A stretch of 44,561 nt of DNA from positions 1 to 44,561 of the forward strand of contig JABZLB010000025.1 in NCBI GenBank assembly GCA_015256945.1. Direction: 5' to 3'. This DNA is from Prevotellaceae bacterium. GTDB lineage: Bacteria > Bacteroidota > Bacteroidia > Bacteroidales > Bacteroidaceae. Of this stretch, positions 1 through 7,632 are shown in pieces. The notes beneath the pieces are model-generated. The model worked only from the letters and a program-made list of their open reading frames with translations. It made no database searches and was not told where the DNA came from. Made by a program: the position numbers and the translations under genes. Every line of letters starts with the position of its first letter. Positions within the stretch are counted from its first letter, which is position 1.

Positions 1-54
1 CCAAGACCCACAGCTTAGAAGGCTGTTGCTCTAATCCAACTGAGCTACGGAACC
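1..54 (-). tRNA. tRNA-Arg (UCU), 3' part cut by window edge
   Basis: On the reverse strand the sequence starts with a seven-base acceptor arm (GGTTCCG), then TA and a D arm (GCTCAGTTGGATTAGAGC), then an anticodon stem ACAGC/GCTGT closing the loop CTTCTAA, which gives anticodon TCT (Arg, AGA codons). The variable region and T arm run off the left edge, so only the 5' part is present. The exact 5' end is set from the usual seven-base acceptor stem. Confidence 0.88.
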
Positions 55-103
55 CTCGCCATTAAAACGTCAGGCAAAATTAATGATTTAATTTGAGAGT
101 GGG

Positions 104-131
104 GAAAACAGCCGTATAATACGCCGTTTTC
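104..131 (-). terminator. Stem-loop after the phosphoesterase gene
   Basis: GAAAAC (104-109) pairs with GTTTTC (126-131), and an inner stem CGTAT/ATACG sits between them with small unpaired bulges. It begins immediately after the stop codon of the reverse-strand operon ending at 132. No strong T run follows, so it may be a weak terminator or an mRNA 3'-end stabiliser. Confidence 0.4.
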
Positions 132-683
132 TTAACAGACATTAACGCCTATCGCCTTTTCTTCGTCACCATCTATACGATACATGGTTATCTGATGGCC
201 GTCGAGGATGGCCAGTGTAGGCGGATTTCCTCCCTTTGGAAAGGTTATTGAACCCGTGTTAACGATGGTAGGACCATCAGGTTGTGGCGTAATCTCCCAG
301 AGATGCGTATGCCCGTAGCAAACCATATCAAAATAACCTTTCGGCAATTGCTCCTTATTATATATGTGTCCGTGAGTTAAAAAAATGCGCCTGCCCTCGT
401 CAACAAGCAGCGTATAGGTGCTCATGATGGGAAAATTAAGCAGCATCTGGTCGACCTCCGAATCGCAATTACCACGAATTGCAATAATATTACCGGCCAT
501 TTTGTTGAGTTCTTCGGCCACAGCTTTGGCGTCGAGACCTTCAGGAATAGCGTTTCTGGGGCCGTAATTCAGTATGTCTCCCAGGATAATCAGCATGTCA
601 CACGCCTGTTTTTTATAAATATCAAGTGCACGACGCAAGCGTGTTACCGACCCGTGGATGTCGGAAAGTATCATATATTTCAT
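132..683 (-). CDS. YfcE/MJ0936-type metallophosphoesterase
   Basis: A 183-residue single-domain calcineurin-like phosphoesterase, probably a cytoplasmic metal-dependent phosphodiesterase. The metal-binding motifs are all present in order: SDIHGS (D8, H10), LGDIL (D36), RGNCD (N72), LTHGH (H104, H106) and YGHTH (H125, H127). This length is typical of the YfcE family, which has no cap domain. It is the last gene of a three-gene reverse-strand operon: its ATG overlaps the TGA of the sigma factor gene (ATGA, 680-683), indicating translational coupling. The physiological substrate cannot be read from sequence; YfcE relatives act on artificial phosphodiesters. Coupling to a sigma factor is a context worth noting but does not prove a regulatory role. 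Confidence 0.9.
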   Translation of the reverse strand: MKYMILSDIHGSVTRLRRALDIYKKQACDMLIILGDILNYGPRNAIPEGLDAKAVAEELNKMAGNIIAIRGNCDSEVDQMLLNFPIMSTYTLLVDEGRRIFLTHGHIYNKEQLPKGYFDMVCYGHTHLWEITPQPDGPTIVNTGSITFPKGGNPPTLAILDGHQITMYRIDGDEEKAIGVNVC

Positions 684-1408
684 GCCTTAAGATAATGTTT
701 TAGTTCGGTATTTCCTGTTATTTTCAAAATATGCCGTACCGCTTTTTTACGTATTTGCCGTACGCGTTCGCGCTTAACGCCCATCTTCTGCGCAATCTCG
801 GCCATGGTTTGCGGTTCTTCTCCTATCCCGTAAAAGCTCTGGACAACACGCTGTTGCCGCTCGTCGAGCTGACCTAACACCCGTTGAAGTTCGCCGATTA
901 TGATACCGTGTTCCAGGCTTCCTTCGGGCAGGGGCGCATCCTTGTCGGCTATTACCCGTCCCAAACTAAGCTCAGCACTGCCCCCTATGGGCGCATCGAT
1001 AGAGAGAGCCTTGCTGCGACGCTTCTCCAAAACAGAGTCTTCTACGTTACGTGGCACGCGATAAAGGCCAGCTTGCTGTTCAATAGCATGTTCGATGGCT
1101 TCGCGAATATAAGGTGCTGCAAAGGCAACAAAGCGTTTTCCCTGTCGTCCGTCGAAGCGCATGGCGGCCTTAAGCATACCCAAATTGCCCTCGCTCACAA
1201 GGTCGTCTATATCTAATCCTCGATACAAATAACCCTTAGCCAGGCTCACCACAAACGGTAAGTTGGGCCTTATCAGCTCGTTAACGGCACGTTCATCGCC
1301 CTGCTGAATACGCGTTGAGAGGCTTTGCTCTTCGGCATCGCTAAGCAAAGGCATGTCGCCTATTTCGTCAAGATAACTGTCAAACGACGTTTTCTTTTGA
1401 TTATCCAT
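680..1408 (-). CDS. Sigma-70 family RNA polymerase sigma factor lacking most of region 3
   Basis: A 242-residue group 2/3-like sigma factor. Region 1.2 is at about 8-40 (SYLDEIGDMPLLS), region 2 at 44-118 (DIDDLVSEGNLGMLKAAMRFD) and region 4 at 172-235 with a clear helix-turn-helix (MAEIAQKMGVKRERVRQIR). Primary sigma factors have roughly 55-60 residues of region 3 between the VP of region 2.4 and the SxDAP start of region 3.2; here that gap (V118 to D138) is about 20 residues, so region 3.0/3.1 is essentially missing. The tryptophan pair of region 2.3 (YAxWWIRQAI in RpoD) is replaced by FAAPYIREAI (A98, P99, Y100). It is therefore not the housekeeping RpoD. It lies between a 67-residue protein (17-base gap) and a phosphoesterase (ATGA overlap). 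Its regulon is unknown. Confidence 0.9.
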   Translation of the reverse strand: MDNQKKTSFDSYLDEIGDMPLLSDAEEQSLSTRIQQGDERAVNELIRPNLPFVVSLAKGYLYRGLDIDDLVSEGNLGMLKAAMRFDGRQGKRFVAFAAPYIREAIEHAIEQQAGLYRVPRNVEDSVLEKRRSKALSIDAPIGGSAELSLGRVIADKDAPLPEGSLEHGIIIGELQRVLGQLDERQQRVVQSFYGIGEEPQTMAEIAQKMGVKRERVRQIRKKAVRHILKITGNTELKHYLKA

Positions 1409-1425
1409 GTGTTTTTGAATTTTCT

Positions 1426-1629
1426 TTAAAGTCCCGATTCCATCAGCAACTGTGCTATTTCTTCAGGCGTATTGAAGTCCATACCATCAATTAATTCCTC
1501 ATCCGTCAGTTCTTTTGACAGAGCAAGTGCCTGCTCGCTGGTATATCGTGGTTCGCCTTTTGAGGTAACGGCAGCCTCAATACACTGTAATATCTGCTGC
1601 CGGTAATCGTCTACGTTCTGCATTTTCAA
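1426..1629 (-). CDS. Small acidic hypothetical protein (67 aa)
   Basis: A 67-residue soluble, acidic, probably helical protein with no membrane segment and no motif I recognise. The C-terminal part (LTDEELIDGMDFNTPEEIAQ) looks like helix-turn-helix packing without a recognisable DNA-binding signature. It is the first gene of a reverse-strand operon, 17 bases before the sigma factor gene. A small protein directly upstream of a sigma factor could be an anti-sigma or accessory factor, but that is only a positional guess. An ATG and well-formed operon spacing make it a likely real gene. Confidence 0.65.
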   Translation of the reverse strand: MKMQNVDDYRQQILQCIEAAVTSKGEPRYTSEQALALSKELTDEELIDGMDFNTPEEIAQLLMESGL

Positions 1630-1780
1630 TATATACTTATTTCGACGTAAAGGTACATATAATAGTTGATACGTTAAAACGAAAGAACAAAACTTTTCAA
1701 TGCCTGTCCTTTCTAAATTGATTTGTATTGTGACGTCTGCAATATACCTTTTATATATAGGCCGTTTTAAAGAAAAATGG

Positions 1781-1788
1781 TAACTTTG
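1781..1788 (+). promoter_or_regulatory. Bacteroidetes -7 box (TAACTTTG) for the transpeptidase gene
   Basis: TAACTTTG fits the Bacteroidetes -7 consensus TAnnTTTG. It sits only about 10 bases before the ATG at 1798, so the transcript would be leaderless or nearly so, and the upstream in-frame ATG at 1777 would lie outside the mRNA. No convincing -33 TTTG is seen. Confidence 0.45.
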
Positions 1789-1797
1789 TACCCTAAT

Positions 1798-2991
1798 ATG
1801 AATATGATAAACATCAGGAATAACATACGTCGTTTATCCGTCAGCCTTATTTTATGGATGCTCGTTTTGCCCACGGTGGCACAAACAGTAACTCCTCTTC
1901 CTACCGACGGACCGCTTACCATCAATCCCAAATTACAGGCTTTGGCCGAGCAGCTGCTTCGTAACAAGCAGGGCAGTATTGTGGCCATTGAACCTGCTAC
2001 CGGCCGTATTCTGGCACTTGTAAGCCATAATAAGGTTGACGACGGCGTGAACAGGGCCATCGGTATGACCTATTCGCCCGGGTCAACATTTAAGACTGCC
2101 CAAACCCTGGAGATGCTTTCTGAAGGCACGCTCACCACCGAGACGAGCTATCCATGTCGTAAAGGCTTCACCTTTAACAATATACACATTGGCTGTCATC
2201 AGCACAAATCGCCGCTCACACTGGTGCAGGCTATCGGACAATCGTGCAATTCCTACTTCTGTAAAGCCTTTCAAGAGATGATTGATAACCGCAAAAGCTA
2301 TCCCTCTCAGTTCGAAGCCATCGGCCGATGGGCCGCTTATATGCACAGCTTCGGGCTGGGAAAGCCGCTCGGTGTTGACATGGAGGGCGAGGCTAGCGGA
2401 CTGATTCCTGATGCCGCTTATTTAAGAAAACGCCATACACGATGGAACGGAACTACCGTCATGTGGATGGGAATGGGACAGGGTGAAGTTACAACCACAC
2501 CCCTTCAACTATGTAATCTGGCGGTGCTTATTGCCAACCGGGGGTGGTATATCACGCCACATATTCATCAAAATCCCGCAGGAGCCACCGATACCACGTT
2601 TACTACCCGGCACTATGCCAAAGGAACGGCCGACGCTTTCGACGTAGTTGTCCGTGGCATGCGGGCGTGCATTGTAAACGGAACGGCCGCAAGCATTAAC
2701 CGTCCCGACTATCGTATATGTGGCAAAACGGGCACAGCCGAGAACGAAGGCGCCGATCATTCTATATTTATGGGCTTTGCTCCTATGGAAAAACCGAAAG
2801 TAGCCGTCAGCGTGTACGTTGAAAACGGAGGCTTTGGAGCCGACCTTGCCGCACCCATTGCATCGCTGATTATCGAGCAGCAGGTCAACGGACACCTGTC
2901 TGAAAAAAGTAAAATAAAAGCCCAGAGGCTGTCATCGAAGAAGGTTAAGATAACACCCGTTGAGGTTATCATCAATTTTGATGATTTATAA
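1798..2991 (+). CDS. Short PBP2-like penicillin-binding transpeptidase
   Basis: A penicillin-binding transpeptidase domain with a short N-terminal signal or anchor (hydrophobic stretch about 13-28, possibly cleaved after VAQ) but without the large dimerisation/pedestal module of MrdA or FtsI. With the start at 1798 it has 397 residues. The active-site motifs are SPGSTFK (S96, K99 of SxxK), QSCNSYF (S149-C-N151) and CGKTGTAE (K310-T-G). All catalytic residues are intact, so it should be a periplasmic D,D-transpeptidase or carboxypeptidase acting on peptidoglycan. The 1777 ATG is in frame, but a probable -7 promoter box covers 1781-1788, so 1798 (or 1804) is preferred. It is a stand-alone gene, away from mrd/fts genes. 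The C-terminal 35 residues are lysine-rich and may extend past the fold. Confidence 0.87.
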   Translation: MNMINIRNNIRRLSVSLILWMLVLPTVAQTVTPLPTDGPLTINPKLQALAEQLLRNKQGSIVAIEPATGRILALVSHNKVDDGVNRAIGMTYSPGSTFKTAQTLEMLSEGTLTTETSYPCRKGFTFNNIHIGCHQHKSPLTLVQAIGQSCNSYFCKAFQEMIDNRKSYPSQFEAIGRWAAYMHSFGLGKPLGVDMEGEASGLIPDAAYLRKRHTRWNGTTVMWMGMGQGEVTTTPLQLCNLAVLIANRGWYITPHIHQNPAGATDTTFTTRHYAKGTADAFDVVVRGMRACIVNGTAASINRPDYRICGKTGTAENEGADHSIFMGFAPMEKPKVAVSVYVENGGFGADLAAPIASLIIEQQVNGHLSEKSKIKAQRLSSKKVKITPVEVIINFDDL

Positions 2992-3148
2992 ACGGCTGCC
3001 TTGTGTTATTCACATAAAGGTTTTGCGTAACAGATACAAAACAAAAACAATGCGAAAACATCAACATTTCTCGGTATTTTAACCTGTCATAGAGTAGATA
3101 AAGGATGTTTTAACGTCTGTAATATAGCATATTGCACAAAATAATATA

Positions 3149-3156
3149 TAACTTTG
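3149..3156 (+). promoter_or_regulatory. -7 box (TAACTTTG) for the HU-family gene
   Basis: TAACTTTG matches TAnnTTTG and is followed 30 bases later by the ATG of the HU-family gene at 3187. An in-frame TTG at 3154 lies inside this box and so cannot be the start. No clear -33 element at the usual distance. Confidence 0.5.
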
Positions 3157-3186
3157 CATTACCATTCACATTATCATGATAAAACG

Positions 3187-3471
3187 ATGAAAAGAAAACA
3201 ACTCATTGACGAAGTAGCCAGGCGTGCTGAAATATCAAAGAACGATGCTGCCAAATGCCTCAACGCTGTATTGGGAGCCATTGCAGATAACCTTACAGAA
3301 GGCGACAAAGATATTGCCATTCCTGACTTTGGACACTTCGCCGTCAAGCATGTTCCCGAGCGTAAAGGGAAAAATCCACAGACGGGTGAACCGATTACCA
3401 TCGAAGCACACGACAAAATTACGTTCAAGGCATCCGACAATATCGGTATCTATTCGCGCAAACACTGCTAA
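3187..3471 (+). CDS. HU-family DNA-binding protein
   Basis: A 94-residue nucleoid protein of the HU/IHF family, acting as a dimer that binds and bends DNA. The N-terminal helical dimerisation part (MKRKQLIDEVARRAEIS) is followed by the beta arm with the family signature GKNPQTGEPITI (61-72), including the intercalating proline P64, and a short C-terminal helix. Length is standard. The start at 3187 is chosen because an upstream TTG reading (3154) runs through the promoter box. Monocistronic by spacing: 195 bases after the transpeptidase and 112 bases before the next gene. Bacteroidales carry several HU paralogues, so no specific gene symbol is assigned. Confidence 0.93.
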   Translation: MKRKQLIDEVARRAEISKNDAAKCLNAVLGAIADNLTEGDKDIAIPDFGHFAVKHVPERKGKNPQTGEPITIEAHDKITFKASDNIGIYSRKHC

Positions 3472-3583
3472 GCCAGCATCCTCCAGGGCATGACAACCGC
3501 ATGTTCTTGTTTTGCCATTCCATAGCAAACGCATGACGGTACAGCCCTGATACAACACCCTGTATATTCAAATTTTATTCGGT

Positions 3584-4447
3584 ATGAAACCTAAACTTTA
3601 TTGGTGGCGCACAATAGCCTCGTTCCTTTTCGTGCTTTTCATGATGCCGCTCGGCCACGCGTCGATGATCATCATGGAGAAAAACATGGGTCCTGATGCC
3701 GTACACGTCGGTGGATTTCTTCTGGGTCTCGCCGGTCTGGTGATGGTAATATGGGGCGTTTTCGTCAAGGGCGATACCAAACAAACACTATTCGGACTTA
3801 TCGGTGCATTGTTTTTCTGGACGGGATGGGTTGAATTTCTGTTCCAATACTACGCCCATCGCTACGGTACAATGCCTGAAATAGAGAATGGCGTTGTGGT
3901 AACCAAGCCCGAATACCTTATTCTTCCGGCTACCTTTGGCCTGTGGGCCATGATGATGCTCGTTTATATGTTCTGCACAAAAACAGGCTGCGACCTCATC
4001 AACTGGCTGCAAAAGCAATTCTTCCGCAACCGCAAGAACGAGATTGTACCCCATCCTATGTCGCGCCACGTGGCCATAACCACATTCATGGAGTTCAATA
4101 TGATTATGTGGACAAGCTATCTTTTGCTCATGTTTTGCTATGATCCACGCTTCATCGGCGACCATTCGATCATTACATACGCCGTGGGAGCCGGCTGCTT
4201 TATTGGATCGTTGTTCATGTTTGCCAGTGAGCTGAAACGACAATCATGGGGTGCCAACATCCGTATGGCTATTGCAACGGTTATCGTTTTCTGGGTTCCC
4301 GTAGAGGTATTGGGACGTATCAACTTCTTCAACGAGTTCTGGATAGAACCCCAAAAGTATGCAACGCCCCTGCTTGTATTGCTGGCAGCGTTTCTCACAC
4401 TGGGCTTTTATCTCACATATAAGGCTTTTAAACAAAAACAAAAATAA
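3584..4447 (+). CDS. Polytopic membrane protein, function unknown
   Basis: A 287-residue integral membrane protein with about eight hydrophobic segments (near 10-30, 43-60, 67-86, 113-133, 165-186, 195-216, 229-250 and 260-280) and a basic C-terminus. There is no signal peptide beyond the first membrane segment and no catalytic motif that I recognise. It heads a tight forward operon, nine bases before the DUF4250 gene and then the GYF_2 membrane protein, and a strong terminator closes the group at 5730. Recurrent histidines and acidic residues in loops could be structural. Function cannot be named from sequence. Confidence 0.8.
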   Translation: MKPKLYWWRTIASFLFVLFMMPLGHASMIIMEKNMGPDAVHVGGFLLGLAGLVMVIWGVFVKGDTKQTLFGLIGALFFWTGWVEFLFQYYAHRYGTMPEIENGVVVTKPEYLILPATFGLWAMMMLVYMFCTKTGCDLINWLQKQFFRNRKNEIVPHPMSRHVAITTFMEFNMIMWTSYLLLMFCYDPRFIGDHSIITYAVGAGCFIGSLFMFASELKRQSWGANIRMAIATVIVFWVPVEVLGRINFFNEFWIEPQKYATPLLVLLAAFLTLGFYLTYKAFKQKQK

Positions 4448-4456
4448 CATTAAGCT

Positions 4457-4657
4457 ATGGACTATCTTCCAAAAGACCCTGCCATTCTCGTTTCAAGTAT
4501 CAACATGTACTTGCGTGATGGCGAATACGATTCGTTAGAATCGCTTTGCTATGCTTTCAATCGTGAACCCGAAGAACTGAAGAAATATCTGGCCGAAAAC
4601 GGTTATACGTACAGCGAAAGCCAGCATCAGTTCAGGCCAACAGGGGCATTAGACTAA
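4457..4657 (+). CDS. DUF4250 domain protein
   Basis: A 66-residue protein that fits the DUF4250 pattern: it begins with a LPKDPAILVSSINMYLRDG block, continues with SLESLCYAFNREPEELKKYL and ends with NGYTYSESQHQF. The middle resembles a small helix-turn-helix. DUF4250 is a conserved small cytoplasmic family of unknown function. It is the second gene of a three-gene operon, nine bases after the membrane protein and 22 bases before the GYF_2 protein, so it probably shares their expression. Confidence 0.82.
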   Translation: MDYLPKDPAILVSSINMYLRDGEYDSLESLCYAFNREPEELKKYLAENGYTYSESQHQFRPTGALD

Positions 4658-4679
4658 GTAAACGTAAACACAAATTTCT

Positions 4680-5672
4680 ATGAAGTATTTTATTATTGTC
4701 AACAACCAGCAGCAAGGTCCGTTCACCATTGACGAACTAAAGCAGCAGGGTATCACCGCCGAAACCTCAGTTTGGTGTGAGGGAATGCCACAGTGGGCAC
4801 CGGCAAGTCAGGTTGATGAGCTTAAGGACGTTCTGCAGGAAAGTGCCAATGGCGATACAACACCAACGCCACCTCCTTTCGAAAGTGCCGCACAGCAGCA
4901 GCCTCAACAGCCTCAACCAGCTACAAACAGCCAGGCCGACACCATTCGTGAGGTGCTGAAGGTACAGGAAAATGAGCGTCAGCGCATAGCCGAAGAGCAA
5001 AAAAAGCATCGCCGTCGCAACTGTTACATTGCATGTGCAGTGGCTGTTGTGCTTCTGTTTATTCTTGCACTCACCAATCCCGGCATGGCCGAGCACCGGC
5101 AATCTATACTCGACAGGGTAGATACTACATCGCAACAGCTGAACAATATCGACAATCCGGCTGTACGAAGTCTTACAAAAGCCATGGCGCGTATGGGCGG
5201 AGGTGCTACAAAGGACATTCTGAAGGAGATGATTGATGACCATCTTGAATATCACAATTACGTGTTTTTCTCAACCACTACGCTCCATAGCAGTCTGCTC
5301 GATAAGGATACTCGTTGCTCAACAGGCTACTTAGGTCACGTCAGTGCTGCCGGCATCTCGGACATTACTACCCAGATTATTCTCGAGGAAATGGCGAAAG
5401 CCAACAATGGCAACCTCAATATAGACCCTTCGGAACTGGCTGACAGCGACAAGACTAAATCGCCAGAAGAGCAGATTGCCACCCTTATCATAAAGGCTAT
5501 TAAGAAGGATGGTACCAACGTCGACTCGTTAACGAAAAAGGTTTCGGGCCAGATTGCAAACGAAGTGAGCAAGCAGGTAAAAAAAGAAATTTCAGAAAAC
5601 ACCGACAGTACTACCGCAAAGGATGCAAACAGCATATTGGATCAGATCATCCAATTCCTGAAAAATCTGTAA
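4680..5672 (+). CDS. GYF_2 (DUF4339) domain membrane protein, DUF4359-like middle
   Basis: A 330-residue protein. Residues 1-52 form a GYF_2/DUF4339 domain (YFIIVNNQQQGPFTIDEL, then VWCEGMPQWAPAS), a small fold thought to bind proline-rich peptides. A Pro/Gln-rich linker (about 60-85) is followed by a charged helix (87-112, QENERQRIAEEQKKHRRR), one membrane segment (114-132), and an extracytoplasmic region beginning TNPGMAEHR, with YHNYVFFSTTTL near 193, that resembles DUF4359. The last 100 residues are charged and probably helical (KKVSGQIANEVSKQVKKEI). Third gene of the operon with the membrane protein and DUF4250; the terminator at 5730 follows. The role is unknown; the layout suggests a membrane-tethered adaptor. 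Confidence 0.8.
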   Translation: MKYFIIVNNQQQGPFTIDELKQQGITAETSVWCEGMPQWAPASQVDELKDVLQESANGDTTPTPPPFESAAQQQPQQPQPATNSQADTIREVLKVQENERQRIAEEQKKHRRRNCYIACAVAVVLLFILALTNPGMAEHRQSILDRVDTTSQQLNNIDNPAVRSLTKAMARMGGGATKDILKEMIDDHLEYHNYVFFSTTTLHSSLLDKDTRCSTGYLGHVSAAGISDITTQIILEEMAKANNGNLNIDPSELADSDKTKSPEEQIATLIIKAIKKDGTNVDSLTKKVSGQIANEVSKQVKKEISENTDSTTAKDANSILDQIIQFLKNL

Positions 5673-5729
5673 TCTTACGATATTATTGAACGGCTGGAAT
5701 TTCATAACGCGCTGTTCTGCATTTTATCA

Positions 5730-5768
5730 TTACGCCCTGAAGCCATCGTCTTCAGGGCGTAACTGTTT
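5730..5768 (+). terminator. Strong intrinsic terminator
   Basis: A 13-bp perfect stem, TTACGCCCTGAAG (5730-5742) with CTTCAGGGCGTAA (5750-5762), a seven-base loop and a CTGTTTTT tail. It closes the operon that starts at 3584. A second small inverted repeat (TTTATGCA/TGCATAAA, about 5788-5809) follows. Confidence 0.88.
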
Positions 5769-5931
5769 TTACAAGTCGTCAACAGGGTTTATGCAAGGTA
5801 CTGCATAAACATCATATCACCTTGTTATTTATAAGAGCATCATCGGCCGTAAACGCCAAACTGCCGCTGGCCATACTACATATTTGCCATACGGGCAAAG
5901 CATCTTTTTTAAAAAAACTAAAAACAAAGGC

Positions 5932-5949
5932 ATGTTTCAATTGAAACAT
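5932..5949. promoter_or_regulatory. 18-base perfect palindrome abutting the enolase promoter (operator-like)
   Basis: ATGTTTCAATTGAAACAT is perfectly self-complementary over 18 bases and its last base is the first base of the enolase -33 TTTG (5949-5952). There is no loop, so it is better suited to a dimeric DNA-binding protein than to a terminator. Binding here would block the -33 box. The cognate regulator is unknown. Confidence 0.6.
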
Positions 5950-5980
5950 TTGGCTACCCCGCCTAATGGCATTACTTTTG
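5949..5980 (+). promoter_or_regulatory. Enolase promoter (TTTG, 20 bases, TACTTTTG)
   Basis: The -33 TTTG is at 5949-5952 and the -7 TACTTTTG at 5973-5980, separated by 20 bases, a good match to the Bacteroidetes consensus. Transcription would start near 5988, giving a leader of about 37 bases before the ATG at 6025. Confidence 0.75.
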
Positions 5981-6024
5981 CATATAGACATATATATATT
6001 GTTTTCTAATAATAACATTTAATC

Positions 6025-7332
6025 ATGAAAATTGAAAAGATTCATGCTCGTGAGATACTTGACTCACGCGGTAACCCGACAGTTGAAGTAGAAATCACTC
6101 TTGAGAACGGCGTTATGGGCCGTGCAAGCGTTCCATCAGGTGCATCAACCGGTGAAAATGAGGCTCTTGAGCTTCGCGACGGCGACAAGAATCGTTTCGG
6201 CGGTAAAGGCGTATTGAAGGCCGTTGCCAACGTAAACGATGTGATTGCACCCGCTTTAAAGGGTGACTGTATCTTTGATCAGCGCGCACTCGACTACAAA
6301 ATGCTCGCCCTTGATGGTACACCAACCAAGAGCAAACTCGGTGCAAACGCTATCCTTGGCGTAAGTCTTGCAGCTGCCCATACGGCAGCAAAGGCTCTCG
6401 GTATGCCTCTTTATCGTTATATTGGCGGCACAAATACCTATGTCCTTCCTATCCCGATGATGAACATTATCAACGGTGGTGCTCACTCTTCAGCACCTAT
6501 CGCTTTCCAGGAATTCATGATTCAGCCCCGCGGTTGCGCTTCTGAGAAAGAGGCTATCCGCTGTGGTGCCGAGGTATTCCACGCATTAGCCAAGGTTCTT
6601 AAGAAGCGCGGGCTCTCTACTGCAGTAGGTGATGAGGGCGGTTATGCTCCTGAACTGAACGGTATTGACGATGCTCTCGACAGCATTTGCCAGGCTATTA
6701 AGGATGCAGGTTACGAGCCAGGCAAGGACGTTACCATCGCTATGGACTGTGCTGCTTCTGAATTTGCTACACAAAAGAACGGCAAATGGTTCTACAACTA
6801 CAAGCAGCTGAAGAACGGTATGCCCAAGGACCCGAACGGGAAAGAGCTTGACGACGACCAGCAGATCGCTTATCTGCAGGAGCTTTGCAACAAGTATCCT
6901 ATCGCTTCTATTGAGGACGGTCTTGATGAAAACGACTGGGAAGGCTGGGTTAAACTTACCAAGGCTCTCGGCGATAAGGTACAACTCGTTGGCGATGACC
7001 TCTTCGTTACCAATACAAAGTTCCTTGAAAAGGGTATCAAAATGGGCGCAGGTAATGCCATTCTCATCAAAGTGAACCAGATTGGCTCGCTTACAGAGAC
7101 CCTCGAGGCTATTGAAATGGCTCACCGTCACGGTTACAACACTGTTACTTCTCACCGTTCAGGCGAAACCGAAGACACAACAATTGCCGACATTGCCGTT
7201 GCAACCAACTCAGGACAGATAAAGACTGGTTCAATGAGCCGCACGGATCGTATGGCAAAATACAACCAGCTTATCCGCATTGAAGAGGAGCTTGGTCAGT
7301 ACGCTCAATATGGATACAACAAGCTGAAGTAA
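6025..7332 (+). CDS. eno: Enolase (phosphopyruvate hydratase)
   Basis: A 435-residue full-length enolase, converting 2-phosphoglycerate to phosphoenolpyruvate in glycolysis; cytoplasmic, Mg-dependent and normally dimeric or octameric. Recognisable blocks in order: SGASTGENEALELRDGDK near the N-terminus, IPMMNIINGGAHSS, FQEFMIQP, VGDEGGYAP, SIEDGLDENDWEGW, VGDDLFVTN, ILIKVNQIGSLTET, and the C-terminal signature SHRSGETEDTTIAD with GQIKTGSMSRTDR. Metal ligands and the catalytic lysine (LIKVNQ) are all present. The gene stands alone, with its own promoter at 5949-5980 overlapped by a palindrome and a strong terminator at 7361. Codon use is noticeably biased (CGT, GGT, AAG), as expected for a highly expressed gene. 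Confidence 0.98.
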   Translation: MKIEKIHAREILDSRGNPTVEVEITLENGVMGRASVPSGASTGENEALELRDGDKNRFGGKGVLKAVANVNDVIAPALKGDCIFDQRALDYKMLALDGTPTKSKLGANAILGVSLAAAHTAAKALGMPLYRYIGGTNTYVLPIPMMNIINGGAHSSAPIAFQEFMIQPRGCASEKEAIRCGAEVFHALAKVLKKRGLSTAVGDEGGYAPELNGIDDALDSICQAIKDAGYEPGKDVTIAMDCAASEFATQKNGKWFYNYKQLKNGMPKDPNGKELDDDQQIAYLQELCNKYPIASIEDGLDENDWEGWVKLTKALGDKVQLVGDDLFVTNTKFLEKGIKMGAGNAILIKVNQIGSLTETLEAIEMAHRHGYNTVTSHRSGETEDTTIADIAVATNSGQIKTGSMSRTDRMAKYNQLIRIEEELGQYAQYGYNKLK

Positions 7333-7360
7333 GTAAACGCTTACAAAGCACAATATCAAC

Positions 7361-7398
7361 AATCCCTGCTACGGACAAAACCGTGGCAGGGATTTTGC
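7361..7398 (+). terminator. Intrinsic terminator after enolase
   Basis: A 14-bp stem, AATCCCTGCTACGG (7361-7374) with CCGTGGCAGGGATT (7381-7394) including one wobble pair, loop ACAAAA and a following TTT. It begins 28 bases after the eno stop. Confidence 0.88.
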
Positions 7399-7457
7399 GT
7401 TATGACATGGCAAAAACTATGTACAGGGATACGAAAGATGGTGTAAATCCGGCGCAA

Positions 7458-7545
7458 AAATAGTACTATCCGGGGGTAAGGATGATACTATTCAGACCCA
7501 GGGATGATTCTATTCAATCTTAAGGATGATACCGTTCAAACCTGA
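7458..7545. repeat. Four imperfect 22-bp tandem repeats
   Basis: Units at 7458-7479, 7480-7501, 7502-7523 and 7524-7545. The last three begin GGATGATA/TC and share TATTCA or a close variant at the same offset; the first is more diverged (TAGTACTATCC). The array lies in the 300-base gap between the enolase terminator and the convergent gene ending at 7633. No function is evident; the rest of the gap shows nothing else. Confidence 0.6.
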
Positions 7546-7632
7546 GAAAGGCACCTTTCATGGCCGCGGATGGCGCAACATGCAACGGGAAACCGTGCAA
7601 AGCCCCACCCTCTGCAATGCCTGAGCCGTAAA

